Assembly (NCBI GenBank): GCA_000711775.1
Contig: ARYC01000062.1
Coordinates: 1-64,000, forward strand
Reading direction: 5' to 3'
Source of the DNA: Oxytricha trifallax
Taxonomy: Eukaryota > Ciliophora > Spirotrichea > Sporadotrichida > Oxytrichidae
DNA: 64,000 bases
This document shows, piece after piece, positions 1 through 14,241 of the stretch (positions are counted from its first letter, which is position 1; each line of letters begins with the position of its first letter). The notes under the pieces are model-generated. The model made no database searches. It was not told where the DNA came from and saw only the letters and a program-made list of their open reading frames with translations. A program made the translations under genes and the position numbers.

Positions 1-3000
1 TATTTAGAGGCCAAGGAACAATAGTAGACTACTTAAAGAGCAGTCAAAGAAGAACTGAAGGTTATCTGAGGACATTTGGCTCTCTCAAAAGTCCATGACA
101 AGCACTTTTTCTTTAGCTTGAAGCCACGCTATCGCTAAAAGTACTCAGTTGGTGAAGTCCTAAGGTGTCTAGTTTGAAAGATGTGCTAAAAAAACTATGA
201 TCTGTGGGGTTCACAAACCTAGGTCAAATGTCTGCGGCTCTGTGTGGATGAGATAAGATTGACCTTGATTTGGGATCATAAATCTAAAAAGTCAAATTTC
301 TCATGATTTTTGCAACTCTTAAAAACTGCTCAAATATGCCATTTTGCCTATTTTAACCATATTTCATTCATTTTTATAACTTATACTATTTTTATCAAAT
401 TCTGAGTTTTACCCTACTTTTACAGTTTTTGGAAAGTTTTTCGGGGCAAATCTTGTAAGATGCAATCTGGGTATTTAGAGGCTAAGGAACAATAGTAGTG
501 TACTTAGAGAGCAGTCAAAGAAGAAATGAAGGTTATCTGAGGACATTTGGCTCTCTCAAAAGTCCATGCCAAACACTCTTTCTTTAGCTTGAAGCCACGT
601 TATCTCTAAAAGTACTCAGTTGGTGAAGTTCGAAGGTGTCTAGTTTGAAAGATGAGCTAAAAAAACTATGATCTGTGGGGTTCACAAACCTAGGTCAAAT
701 GTCTGCGGCTCTGTGTGGATGAGATAAGATTGACCTTGATTTGGGATCATAAATCTAAAAAAGTCAAATTTCTCATGATTTTTGCAACTCTTAAAAACTG
801 CTCAAATATGCCATTTTGCCTATTTTAACCATATTTCATTCATTTTTATAACTAATACTATTTTTATCAAATTCTGATTTTTACCGTACTTTTACAGTTT
901 TTGGAAAGTTTTTCGGGGCAAATCTTGTAAGATGCAATCTGGGTATTTAGAGGCTAAGGAACAATAGTAGTGTACCTAGAGAGCAGTCAAGGAAGAAATG
1001 AAGGTTATCTGAGGACTTTCCAAGTCACAAAAAACTATGCCAAGCACTCTTTCTTTAGCTTGAAGCCAGGCTATCTCTAAAAGTACTCATTTCGTAAAAT
1101 CCCAAGGTGTCTAGTTTGAAAGATGAGCTCAAAAAACTATGATCTGTGGGGTTCACAAACCTAGGTCAGTTGTCTACTGCTCTGTGCGGATGAGAGAAGA
1201 TTGACCTCGATTTGGGATCATAAATCTAAAAAGTCAAATTTCTCATGATTTTTGCAACTCTTAAAAACTGCTCAAATATGCCATTTTGCCTATTTTAACC
1301 ATATTTCATTCATTTTTATAACTAATACTATTTTTATCAAATTCTGATTTTTACCGTACTTTTACAGTTTTTGGAAAGTTTTTCGGGGCAAATCTTGTAA
1401 GATGCAATCTGGGTATTTAGAGGCCAAGGAACAATAGTAGACTTCTCAGAGAGCAGTCAAAGAAGAAATGAAGGTTATCTGAGGACTTTTCCCTCTCACA
1501 AAAACGATGCCAATCACTCTTTCTTTAGCTTGAACCCACGCTATCTCTAAAAGTACTCAGTTGGTGAAGTCATTAGGTGTCTAGTTTGAAAGATGAGCTA
1601 AAAAAACTATGTACTGTGGGGTTCACAAACCTAGGTCATTGTCTACGGCTCTGTGTGGACGAGAGAAGATTGACCTCGATTTGGGATCATAAATCTAAAT
1701 GTCAAATTTCTATGGTTTTTGCAACTCTTAAAAACTGCTCAAAATATGCCATTTTGCCTATTTTAACCATATTTCATTCATTTTTATAACTTATACTATT
1801 TTTATCAAATTCTGAGTTTTACCCTACTTTTACAGTTTTTGGAAAGTTTTTCGGGGCAAATCTTGTAAGATGCAATCTGGGTATTTAGAGGCTAAGGAAC
1901 AATAGTAGTGTACTTAGAGAGCAGTCAAAGAAGAAATGAAGGTTATCTGAGGACATTTGGCTCTCTCAAAAGTCCATGCCAAACACTCTTTCTTTAGCTT
2001 GAAGCCACGTTATCTCTAAAAGTACTCAGTTGGTGAAGTTCGAAGGTGTCTAGTTTGAAAGATGAGCTAAAAAAACTATGATCTGTGGGGTTCACAAACC
2101 TAGGTCAAATGTCTGCGGCTCTGTGTGGATGAGATAAGATTGACCTTGATTTGGGATCATAAATCTAAAAGTCAAATTTCTCATGATTTTTGCAACTCTT
2201 TAAAAACTGCTCAAATATGCCATTTTGCCTATTTTAACCATATTTCATTCATTTTTATAACTTATACTATTTTTATCAAATTCTGAGTTTTACCCTACTT
2301 TTACAGTTTTTGGAAAGTTTTTCGGGGCAAATCTTGTAAGATGCAATCTGGGTATTTAGAGGCTAAGGAACAATAGTAGTGTACTTAGAGAGCAGTCAAA
2401 GAAGAAATGAAGGTTATCTGAGGACATTTGGCTCTCTCAAAAGTCCATGCCAAACACTCTTTCTTTAGCTTGAAGCCACGTTATCTCTAAAGTACTCAGT
2501 TGGTGAAGTTCGAAGGTGTCTAGTTTGAAAGATGAGCTCAAAAAACTATGGTCTGTGGGAGTCACAAACCTAGGTCAATTGTCTACGGCTCTGTGTGGAT
2601 GAGAAAAGAGTGACCTCGATTTGGAATCATAAATCTAAAAAGTCAAATTTCTCATGATTTTTGACACTCTTAAAAACTGCTCAAATATGCCATTTTGCCT
2701 ATTTTAACCATATTTCATTCATTTTTATAACTTATACTATTTTTATCAAATTCTGAGTTTTACCCTACTTTTACAGTTTTTGGAAAGTTTTTCGGGGCAA
2801 ATCTTGTAAGATGCAATCTGGGTATTTAGAGGCTAAGGAACAATAGTAGTGTACTTAGAGAGCAGTCAAAGAAGAAATGAAGGTTATCTGAGGACATTTG
2901 GCTCTCTCAAAAGTCCATGCCAAACACTCTTTCTTTAGCTTGAAGCCACGTTATCTCTAAAAGTACTCAGTTGGTGAAGTTCGAAGGTGTCTAGTTTGAA

Positions 3001-5451
3001 AGATGAGCTAAAAAAACTATGATCTGTGGGGTTCACAAACCTAGGTCAAATGTCTGCGGCTCTGTGTGGATGAGATAAGATTGACCTTGATTTGGGATCA
3101 TAAATCTTAAAAAGTCAAATTTCTCATGATTTTTGCAACTCTTAAAAACTGCTCAAATATGCCATTTTGCCTATTTTAACCATATTTCATTCATTTTTAT
3201 AACTAATACTATTTTTATCAAATTCTGATTTTTACCGTACTTTTACAGTTTTTGGAAAGTTTTTCGGGGCAAATCTTGTAAGATGCAATCTGGGTATTTA
3301 GAGGCTAAGGAACAATAGTAGTGTACCTAGAGAGCAGTCAAGAAGAAATAGTATCTGAGACATTTGGTCTCTCAACAAGTCCATGACAAACACTCTTTCT
3401 TTACTACCATTATCTCAAGTCTCAGTTGGTGAATTCAAGTGTCTATTGAAAATGAGCTCAAAAAACTATGATTTGTGGGTTCAACCTAGGTCAGTTGTCT
3501 ACATGTCTGTTGGATGAGAAAGATTACCTCGGATTTGGTCAGAATCTAAAAGTCAAATTTCTCATGATTTTTGCAACTCTTAAAAACTGCTCAAATATGC
3601 CATTTTGCCTATTTTAACCATATTTCATTCATTTTTATAACTAATACTATTTTTATCAAATTCTGATTTTTACCGTACTTTTACAGTTTTTGGAAAGTTT
3701 TTCGGGGCAAATCTTGTAAGATGCAATCTGGGTATTTAGAGGCTAAGGAACAATAGTAGTGTACCTAGAGAGCAGTCAAGAAGAAATGAAGGTTATCTGA
3801 GGACTTTCCAAGTCACAAAAAACTATGCCAAGCACTCTTTCTTTAGCTTGAAGCCAGGCTATCTCTAAAAGTACTCATTTCGTAAAATCCCAAGGTGTCT
3901 AGTTTGAAAGATGAGCTCAAAAAACTATGATCTGTGGGGTTCACAAACCTAGGTCAGTTGTCTACTGCTCTGTGCGGATGAGAGAAGATTGACCTCGATT
4001 TGGGATCATAAATTAAAAAGTCAAATTTCTCATGATTTTTGCAACTCTAAAAAACTGCTCAAATATGCCATTTTGCCTATTTTAACCATATTTCATTCAT
4101 TTTTATAACTAATACTATTTTTATCAAATTCTGAGTTTTACCCTACTTTTACAGTTTTTGGAAAGTTTTTCGGGGCAAATCTTGTAAGATGCAATCTGGG
4201 TATTTAGAGGCTAAGGAACAATAGTAGTGTACCTAGAGAGCAGTCAAAGAAGAAATGAAGGTTATCTGAGGACTTTCCAACTCACAAAAAACCATGCCAA
4301 ACACTCTTTCTTTAGCTTGAAGCCACGCTATCTCTAAAAGTACTCAGTTCGTAAAATCCCAAGGTGTCTAGTTTGAAAGATGAGCTAAAAAAACTATGAT
4401 CTGTGGGGTTCACAAACCTAGGTCAAATGTCTACGGCTCTGTGCGGATGAGAGAAGATTGACCTCGATTTGGGATCATAAATCTAAAAAGTCAAATTTCT
4501 CATGATTTTTGCAACTCTTAAAAACTGCTCAAATATGCCATTTTGCCTATTTTAACCATATTTCATTCATTTTTATAACTAATACTATTTTTATCAAATT
4601 CTGAGTTTTAAGTACTTTTACAGTTTTTGGAAAGTTTTTCGGGGCAAATCTTATAAAACGCAATCTGGGTATTTAGAGGCCAAGGAACAATAGTAGACTA
4701 CTCAAAGAGCAGTCAAAGAAGAAATGAAGGTTATCTGAGGACATTTCCCTCTCACAAAAACCATGACAAGCACTCTTTCTTTAGCTTGAACCCACGCTAT
4801 CGCTAAAAGTACTCAGTTGGTGAAGTCATAAGGTGTCTAGTTTGAAAGATGAGCTAAAAAAACTATGAACTGTGGGGTTCACAAACCTAGGTCAATGTCT
4901 ACGGCTCTGTGTGGACGAGAGAAGATTGACCTCGATTTGGGATCATAAATCTAAAAGTCAAATTTCTCATGATTTTTGCAACTCTTAAAAACTGCTCAAA
5001 TATGCCATTTTGCCTATTTTAACCATATTTCATTCATTTTTATAACTAATACTATTTTTATCAAATTCTGAGTTTTACCCTACTTTTACAGTTTTTGGAA
5101 AGTTTTTCGGGGCAAATCTTGTAAGATGCAATCTGGGTATTTAGAGGCTAAGGAACAATAGTAGTGTACCTAGAGAGCAGTCAAAGAAGAAATGAAGGTT
5201 ATCTGAGGACATTTGGCTCTCTCAAAAGTCCATGCCAAACACTCTTTCTTTAGCTTGAAGCCACGTTATCTCTAAAAGTACTCAGTTGGTGAAGTTCAAA
5301 GGTGTCTAGTTTGAAAGATGAGCTCAAAAAACTATGATTTGTGGGGTTCACAAACCTAGGTCAGTTGTCTACGGCTCTGTGTGGATGAGAGAAGATTGAC
5401 CTCGATTTGGGATCATAAATCTAAAAAGTCAAATTTCTCATGATTTTTGCA
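1..5451. repeat. Tandem satellite array, about 470-bp unit
   Basis: Eleven full units and a partial twelfth lie head to tail. Counting each from the recurring motif tatttagagg, units begin near 1, 471, 944, 1414, 1882, 2353, 2823, 3295, 3733, 4201, 4670 and 5138; lengths are 468-473 bp except unit 8, about 438 bp. The array breaks off inside unit 12 at about 5451, after catgatttttgca, and passes into unrelated A+T-rich DNA. The 5' half of the unit varies between copies, while the 3' half (from tcaaatttctcatg to gcaatctggg) is almost invariant. The window starts exactly on a unit boundary, so the array probably continues to the left. No conserved reading frame runs through the units. Role unknown: centromeric, heterochromatic or germline-limited satellite are all possible. 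Confidence 0.97.
3295..3732. repeat. Eroded satellite unit (unit 8) with scattered small deletions
   Basis: This unit is about 30 bp shorter than its neighbours. The loss comes from many 1-4 bp deletions concentrated between about 3340 and 3550; the flanking parts match other units almost perfectly. Clustered small deletions of this kind could be a low-quality patch of a long-read consensus or a real locally damaged unit. Confidence 0.8.
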
Positions 5452-8400
5452 GCTCAATTGATTTTAAATTTTTATTTAGAAAAATGAGTAATTTAAATTT
5501 TCAGAAAGTAAGGATAATTATTAAATAGAATTTATAATCTTACTTATCAGAATAGCCTAAATTGTCAAAGAATATAAAATTAATTAAGGTTATTGGGGTA
5601 GAAAACAACAATTTAAATAGTAAATCTATTTATTGCGGCTGAAAAGCCATAACATTACATTAATGAAACAAGAAATAACATATTAAATAGTTGAATGACT
5701 TTACTTTCATATTAAAGTATATAAAACAAAATAAGACTCATAAATACCTCATAAAAATAATACAAACAAACAGAAAAATTTTATTTTAAAATTAATTATT
5801 ATGTTATTATCAATAATACTTTTAAGGTAAAAAAATAAGCATAAATTTATTATATCATAAGATAATAGTATTTATCGATTTAAAAATAATTTAAAATCCT
5901 CACCAAAGATTGCATACATGCATTATATGTCAATTTAGAAGTTTTTAAAGAAAACTCTAATAAAAAATAAAATTTGATTTATACTTAATCACGAGCAAAG
6001 CGAGGAAGATTCGGTCTGCATTAAATATAAAGATTTTATTGACTTAAAAATAACAAAGAGTAAAAAAAAACAACAATACCAATTATCAAAGCTCTAAAGA
6101 TCTGATCAATGGATTATGACAGTAAATATATAAAAAAATTAAAAATAAAAAAAGGTTTTCGAGTATGTCTATACATATATATCCAATGAATTTTAAGTAA
6201 AAAAGAACAAATAATTTTATAGGATTGGATAATTATTTATGCTGTATAAAATCTGACCATAAAAATAGTTGTATATAATTAAAATACGATAAAAATATAT
6301 ATGAATTATATAAGTAAAAAACTAACTTAATTTTTAGCAAAGTTTAAAATGAAAATTTAAAAGAGATATAGATCAAAGTCAAAGAGAAACTCAAGCGTGG
6401 TCTTTTTCGGAGCTTGCATATCTCGAAATGAAGCTCACTGCGTCTTCTTTCAAGAAAACACTTAGAATTCAACCCTCAGAAGGCAAGGTTTTCTGGTGAT
6501 GACCTTTTTTATTCTATTATTAAAATATTTATTATTTTTATGAAGCAAAAATTATAAATTAATTGAAGTTCTTCTTTTATTTATTATACAGTAGTGTAAA
6601 TTTCCTCTATAATGACCTTCAAAAATTATTTATAAATCTTTTTTCTTCTAAATTTTAAATTTTTCGAAATTTATATTTAAATTTCTTGTTGTCTTAGATA
6701 ATGATCTTATTATCCTCTCTATGTTTTAAATATAAAAATGGAATTTAAATGCTCTATAATTTTATGATATTTTGCATAGTTCCATTATATCTTATTTTAG
6801 TACTTAATATTGAAATAAAACTTTTAGAAGTATTGGCCATTCTACCACTGTTTTCATGATCACGAGGACCACTAGTGAAGTGATAAATGTCCGAAGTAAC
6901 TGATTATCTGTTCTTACTTGTAATAACAGCTTTATTTGGATGCATTTAAATATTAAAATCATTAATTCTCAAATGAGGGCAATTTGATCACAGTTTAAAT
7001 GGTTCTTATGTTGACAATTATAGTCACAAAGTCAACGAGGAACTCGTGGGTAATGATGACATAACCACATAACTGGTAAGAACACATGTGGTCTTGGTTA
7101 CTGCTCTATTTTATCGTAGTTAGAAAGATTAACAGTAAAATCATTCATATTCAAGTAATGGTCAAATGATCACCGTAGTTATATTCATTGTTACCATGTT
7201 CAAGGTCAGTGTACAGTAATTATGGCAATGGTTAAGCTTGAATTGGAAAAATTACCTGCAGACAGATGACTTCGTTCGAACCTACTTTTAAAGCTAGTTA
7301 AATGGAAGTCATAGTTACTTATGAAGAGGAAATTACAAATATTTAGCTACCTAAAAGAAGTTATTTCTTGACATTTATCATGAATTGGAGTGTTTTAAGT
7401 GAAATGTTGATTTCTAAAAAGTGAGTTGACTGTATTTATATCTATTGCTGAGACTACGGTTCATATTATTTTTGTATATTATTGAGATTTTATAAGGTTT
7501 ATGGGGGTATTTGATGTCGAATAATCCAAAAACAATACTTTTGTGCATTTTGAGACTTCAATATTTAATAATTTATGAAATTTGAATATAATTGTTAGTT
7601 TAAATTTTATTAGAGTTTATTCAATTCATTTTTTAAAGATTATACGTTTATAAAATTAAGTGATTTATTCCTCAGCAAAAGTTTTCATGTGATTATTTAA
7701 TTAGAAAATTTATAAAATATAAATCCTAAGAACAAAAAAACAAACAGATTTTGTATTTAATGTCATCTGTGAATTATATATCAATTGCATACTATATTGT
7801 TTTTTAACAACTAGGAATAACTCTTCATTAATTAATTTTTGCAGCTCAGTCCCAATCATATCAATCTATAAAAGCCAGGTCAATTAGAAAAGTAATATCT
7901 ATAAAGACCAGTTAAAATTCTTAACAGAATTGCACCCCACTTCTTGAAGGTTAACCTTCAAAAAAATCTTTATTTATTTTTTAGATGTTAAGTTTGTAAC
8001 GATCTATAATGTTTTACTAATGTTATAATAGGATCCTATAATTTGATTTGTCATGCCGAGTAAATCGTCCATCTACTTCATTGAAATCTCATTGATGTTA
8101 TCATTTTTGACCTTTTTATATTAATCATCCATTTATATAATGAATATTATTTAAAATTTATATTTATTTTATTGATTAGTAATGATCATGTAGATTGTAT
8201 TTATTCTCTTTATTAAATTACTTATTGTTATTGGTTTTCATTAATGTTTATATAAGTCCAGGTGCAGAAATATCCTTCAGAAGATATTGTCTTAAGCCTA
8301 CTCCTAGACTTTATCATCTAAGTATGTTTAGTATTAACTTTATAGCTGTTTCTTTATATTATCTTCGATGCTTTGTCAAAAACCATAGCTTTAATCGATT

Positions 8401-10766
8401 TCATGTTTTATCTTATGAATTCTCACTATTAAATTAAATTCCTGCAGCAATTTATAACATTAGCCATTTGGTGCTTATTGTCTTTCAATTATTTAATCTA
8501 GATGAAGGTAAACGAAAGAGTTGTGGTTTTAGCAAGGAGTGTAATTCTGCTTAATACCAGCCATCTAGCGTAAGTGGAATGTTTAAGTAAGATATAAACA
8601 TAAAGAGCTGAGATAATGATTAATCATCCTTTCCAATTGACCATTTGAATTTTTGTGTATAGATATATATATTCCCATTTAAAAATATTTTTAATTTCTA
8701 ACAATAATTTAATAATCATGGAAATGTCTTAATATCTTTGCTTTTTCCCCTACTTCTTATATCTTTCTATATCGTACAGCATGGTGATTGATTAAAAGTT
8801 GTTCAACTTAAAGAATATTTGTTAAGTTCCACAATTAATAAAGTTGATTAGAAGATAACTGCTCAGCAATTTAAACTTGTTGGCTTTCTTACCTTTACAA
8901 TCTTATTAACTTACCTCAAATGTCTGCTATTAATTCTTTTGCATCTAGAATAACTAAAATATATTTAAATATAAAATATAAGTTAATTACTAATAATCAT
9001 ACAAATAAATATATTATTTTCTATGACTAAAACTATATATTATAGACAGTGAAATTTATTAGCAGTATCAGCTTATTTAAAATTGTTTCATCGACTAATT
9101 AAGATTCACCGATACTTACAACACTACTCCCTAAAGATTAACAAGCATCGTTGTTATTAATGGAAATATCAGAATTATTTAGATCCATACATGGCGATGA
9201 TGACCATAACATACCATGCGTGTTAACTTCATAAATAATGCACCAAACAACAGTTATGAATATTCTCAACTCTCTATCTCTCATAAACTGAGATATACTG
9301 ATGATTCTCATTCTAGGCCTTTATTAAAGCAGTAGCTGCAGTGAAGATTGCATAATTTACTTCACTATGATTCATTTATAGTGGAAAGCTACGGTAGGTT
9401 CAGCATTTAGCAGTTCGATATAGATTAAAAGTGTTATGAGATATGTAATAAATTCATTGAAACTTGGTTTGTAGATAAACAAAAGATATTTGCTTATTTA
9501 TTGGCATAAAAGTATTTATTTTAATGAAAGTATATCTAATTGTATGTTTATTTTAATTATCATCATTAATTTATTAATTGCATATTTATAATTAAAATTA
9601 ATCCTTTTCCTTTAATTTTTCTTAACTTTGAATTGCTTTTTAATTTCAATAAAATAAAGCCAACAACTATTATCTTAAAATAATTTATGACTTACAATTC
9701 AGTTTTATTTGCAAATATCAAGCATTTCTTTCTATCATTTATGTTAACTGTGCTGTATTCTATGGATGTCAGTAGCATCATTATCTTCCTGTTTTTATAC
9801 TGTTGAGGTATGTTTTTATCTAGTATCAGCTCATTTAACTTTAAAATTTCAAATTCTAGATTATAATTATTGATAAAATACAAAGCATTAGTGAATATAG
9901 TATATTGTAATGAAATAAAAACCGTTTCATTAATGTATTTGTAGATTAAATTAGCTTTAGTATTTAAAGCATTGAAAATAAAAGAGATGATTGAATTGAA
10001 ATTTACAAGCACTTCATTTTAAATAATCACCGTAGCATATCTATTCATATCTGATTGTTTATATTTAACTGTACTTTAATGAAAATAAAAGAACTACTAG
10101 TATTGATTTGATTTAAATAGTAATCATTAAAAGCTTATTATTTTAGGTACTTACTAAACTATTCACAATTTGAATTTCATAAATATGTAATGGTAAGAAT
10201 AATTATGATTAAATTAAGTTATGCAATTTTACCAATGTTTTTATTGAGTATTTGGTACAATAAATTTGTAAATTGTTGACTTATCTGATATTTACATGTT
10301 TTAAATGAGGTTTATTTGTATAAGTAATAGCGTTGTTGTAAAATTAAGTTTAATTCATTTTATTCTTAACTCAGAGAATGATAAATACATAACGTTAATT
10401 CAGAAATTGCTACAATTTTTAATTTTCAAAAATTCACACTTAATACTACTCGATAGATAATAAGGATATTATATATTTATTTAATTTAAATAATAATAAT
10501 AATAATGATAATAATAATGTTAATTGTATAAGAATTAAAATAAAATAAAATATAATGATATAAAATAAAATATTAGATAATTTGTTCGTTAGTTAGTTAG
10601 TTAATCACTTAGGTAAGTAAAATAATATAATCAGTTGAAAATAGTGCAATCATTTAATTCATTACTTCAACTTCTGCTCCTTTTCCCAGTCTCTCTTGTC
10701 TTCTAGATTTTTATGCTGATGATAGTTTTAAGCAAATTAAAGAAGAACTTATATTATGACCGATAA
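5452..10766. other. A+T-rich DNA with no convincing gene
   Basis: Mostly A+T-rich sequence with frequent TAA/TAG and TGA in all frames. Slightly G+C-richer patches at about 5990-6020, 6390-6520 and 6860-7330 might be coding remnants, but none gives a long frame under either code. A short AAT-type microsatellite lies near 10490. I see no repeat shared with the rest of the window. Confidence 0.6.
10490..10518. repeat. AAT-type microsatellite
   Basis: A run of about eight imperfect AAT/GATAAT units in A+T-rich DNA. Simple-sequence repeat with no obvious function. Confidence 0.85.
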
Positions 10767-11699
10767 TCACAACTTAATTAAGTCTGGAAGGTGCCTGACC
10801 ACATGTTTATCTAGTTAAAAGAATCCTAATACTACCCTAGTCTCTAGGTATACTACACAGTAACACTGTTTACCTCCTCGATTTTAAATTTTATCTTCCG
10901 GTTCCTTCTCTTTTTTCTGAGTAATCGTCTCAACATCATGAGTCTTAATAATCTATTATCCTTGAGGAATGTTGGTATTGTCTCTTATCATCTCGTATTC
11001 TTAGATTTCTCATCCCCTTTTTCATATTGAGTTCTTTATGAAATTTTTGTTCCGTCGTGACATCCTTAAGCTGCATCCTGCCTCGCTGAATTAGTCTATA
11101 TTAATGATGATCTCTGTTTCCAATTCAAATTGTTCTCCGTTCTTCAGAACTAAGTTATCCTACATATCAATACGAGAACTTCTGTTTATTATCTCTGGGT
11201 TCATCTCTTGTTCCCCACATTTGCAAAGTGTTTCTTTTTTCTTTTGAGTGAATTTTTTTACCTCTTATTTTTCTAACTCTATTCCGGATCTTCCTATTTC
11301 CATCTAATATACCCATCTGGAAGTTAAACATTAGGTGGTACTTTTGTATGTTGATCCAATCTATTGCAATTATTTGGAATACCTGTTGACCTAGAATTTC
11401 CAATGCTACAAGGTTACCATTATAATGGCCATTCTACAATCCACTGGGTCTGATACTTGATTGATCATCGTGTTATTTTGTTGGTTGTGAATTCTTTCTC
11501 CATTACTTCTTTGAGAAAAGTATTCATTTGGCTATGATACTTCTGTAGTATCCTTAGACTCTGACTTTGCCTTCTTGTGACTAATATCTCCATAGTTATT
11601 GACATCTTGGTCACTCTTAATATTATCCAATTTTGGCACATTTAAACGAGCTTTAGCAGCATACTAGTAGAATGATTGTCCCAACCAGTTCTTGTTGTT
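10767..11699 (-). CDS. Unrecognised 311-codon frame, UAR read as Gln
   Basis: On the minus strand one frame stays open from the codon after a TGA at 11700-11702 to a TGA at 10767-10769, with 933 bp exactly divisible by three. It needs TAA/TAG to be glutamine. It has two internal TGA codons only 12 bp apart (11022-11024 and 11010-11012); the first 225 codons contain none. The product would be Asn/Gln/Ser-rich in its first third, Lys/Glu-rich in the middle, with a CKCG motif and an acidic-basic tail. No clear ATG opens the frame, so the start is not fixed; there may be a frameshift or an intervening segment upstream, where another frame looks equally plausible. Function unknown. The two close TGAs could be lesions or sense codons. 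Confidence 0.38.
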
Positions 11700-11702
11700 T
11701 CA

Positions 11703-12956
11703 AAAACTTGCCATTTTCTAGTTTTTAATTCATGGAGGCGATGCATTTCTCCAATTGTACTTTACCTTTGTCATTCATGATTATTGGAGGAAGGATTATT
11801 AGATTATAAGTAAATCAATATATAACAATATTAATTTTATTTTATTTCATATCTTAGGGAGCTATAATTTTATATGAAATAGAAATAAATTTGATTAAAT
11901 ACATTAGCTTATAATAATATCAAATTGAAATAATTTTATTGTTAGCTTTTACTTCAATCTAAGTATTCTCGAAACATTGTGATTATCACTTTTTTCAATT
12001 GGGATATTAGCCAGTAAAATAAGTATTATACCATTAAATAAATGGTGAATAAAATCATTTTAAAAGATATCATTATATTAAAGGATGCAGTAATTAGTAC
12101 TAAATGATTCATTTGTTGAGTAAAAAATATTTCCATCTTTATTAAAAGACAGTAAATAGATGCATGGAAAGAGTATAAACAATATTGTTGCTTCTATATA
12201 AAAACAGAGAGAAATCCGTGACATAAATCCAATAATCATTGGGGCAGTTATAATTGTTGGAATTTATTCATTTTATTTCACTTAATTTAATATCATAAAA
12301 GTATTAAGTATAAATAAGTTTAATTTAATTAATTCACTACCAAAATGCTAGCTTGACAATTTTAATAATAAACTTTTCATAAATTAAACACCAATAACAT
12401 AACAAATTTAATATTTGCCTTTCAATCTTAGGTATTAAAAAGAGCATTTACATAAAGCTCTAAATTATTCAAACTTCCAAACTTAAAATATATTTTATAA
12501 TAACATCTGCAGAGAATTTTAAAATTATGAATTTGAAGTTTATTACATTTTAAAAAGAATTATATTTAATATCTTCTTTTTTGCAATTAAGGTAATAGGA
12601 AATTCAATTACATTTGTTGTTTTTAACACAGTATGCTATTATTTGTATATAAATTTATAGTTTTTAAAATAAATTCGATTGTAATCAACACCCATCTCAT
12701 TAACTTAGTTTAAAATATAAACAATGAATTGTTCTAAATTGTAATTTTATTCTTGGAATAATTTCTAAATATTATTTTAATATAAAAAAGCATCATTAAT
12801 ATATTCTACCCTATATATAACATATTGCAAAGATCATTATATTCAATTTAATTCAATTTAGCTATTTTTTCTTAATAAAATGAAGTTTTACAATACAAGG
12901 AGCAGGGTCACTGAGAATCCTATGAGTGCCAAAAATATTGTTTTTGGATTCTTTGA
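11703..12956. other. Spacer, A+T-rich
   Basis: From 11703 to about 11815 the sequence resembles the gene to its left in composition and may hold its 5' end in another frame. The rest, to 12870, is A+T-rich without a supported feature. Confidence 0.4.
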
Positions 12957-13244
12957 ACCCAAATATCCCTAGAACCAACTAGATTTACTTATACTATGGA
13001 GACATCATACTCACCATGGTCACAGCCTTAGTTACTATAATGGCTTATTAATGAATTGAGATCTGGTTTAGCACTGAGAATTTCACCATTTTATAGAGTA
13101 AAATTGGGGGCACTTTTAAGCTACTTCCATCTCCAGCTCAGTATCTATTATTGCAAAAGCTACTAGAAATGTGCATAGGAAAATTCTCTACAAGATAAAC
13201 ATGAAATAATACTAGATGGACAGTCCATGCCCCATGTTGCCTGA
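12957..13244 (+). CDS. Unrecognised 95-codon frame ending in TGA
   Basis: Opens after a TGA at 12954-12956 and ends at TGA 13242-13244, 96 codons in frame with no internal TGA. In-frame TAA/TAG codons would be glutamine. The island (about 12890-13245) is clearly richer in G+C than its surroundings, which is the main reason to list it. No start codon fits well at the left edge, so this may be an internal fragment. No domain recognised. A frame of this length can occur by chance when TGA is the only stop. Confidence 0.25.
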
Positions 13245-14241
13245 GGTTTAATGAAAATAAAAGATTTTTACGATTTGAAACTCTATATTTATTTTATAAT
13301 ATGTGTATATAATTATAGAATTGTAAAATTCAAATATTCACCTCTGCCTTTAGTAGTAACAGTTTTCAGAATACCACAGGCTTATAAATATATATCCTTA
13401 AACTTATTATTAAAAAGCAAATCCATGGGCAATTTCAATATATTAAGCTCTTATTTTAAAATATTAACTATGGCTGCCCTATTATAACGATAATTGCTTA
13501 ATATTCCTTTTATAATTATCTTTATATTTTTAATAAGTTATTTAAACACTTAAGTTGGTTGTTTTAACCTCTGTTTTAACCTCTATATGAATACTATAGA
13601 TTTGAATTTCTAATATAATCGATTACAAAGATTAATTTATTTAATCTAGCTTTTTTCATTTAGATAGTTTCCTTATTACTTTCTCCCGCTGTATACTCTT
13701 TGTTATTTAATTACAGATTTACAAACTTGTAGTTTATAGATAAAAATTGTTTTAAAATTCACATTTTATTTATTGTTTAGTAATATAATATATTTATAAA
13801 AAATATATTTATAATGTTATTGAATAATTTTAGAAGAAAGAAGTAGTTTATAATATTTATAGTAATCTCAATTAAAAAATAAGAAATATTAGCTTTAAAA
13901 TGATAACTCCTATTAATATGTGTTTTTCTTCATAATTAAAGCTTGTTTGATTTAATTAATTTTAAATAATCAAAATTAAAGTATACATTGAATCTTTATA
14001 AAACAATATTTCTTTTGTTATCTTATTTTAATAATACTAAAGCAATTATGACAGAAATTAGATAAAAGTAAAATATTTAATAGAAAACTTTCGATCTCGT
14101 TTTATAAAACATTAAAAACGTGCATGAATCAGTAAGAATTAAAATGTTTGTCAATTCGTAGAAATCTAAATGGTTTTGTGATTTATACAAATTTATTTAA
14201 TCAAGTAAATGTAAAGATAAGTATTTAAAACGCAAAAATGA
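13245..14241. other. A+T-rich spacer
   Basis: Nothing supported. A 14-bp tandem duplication (gttttaacctct twice) lies near 13560. Confidence 0.5.

Noticed and set aside
1577..1789. 70-codon frame within the satellite
   Set aside because: It is present in one unit only and not preserved by the other units.
1..5451. CRISPR array
   Set aside because: Units of about 470 bp repeat as a whole with no unique spacers; this is satellite DNA.
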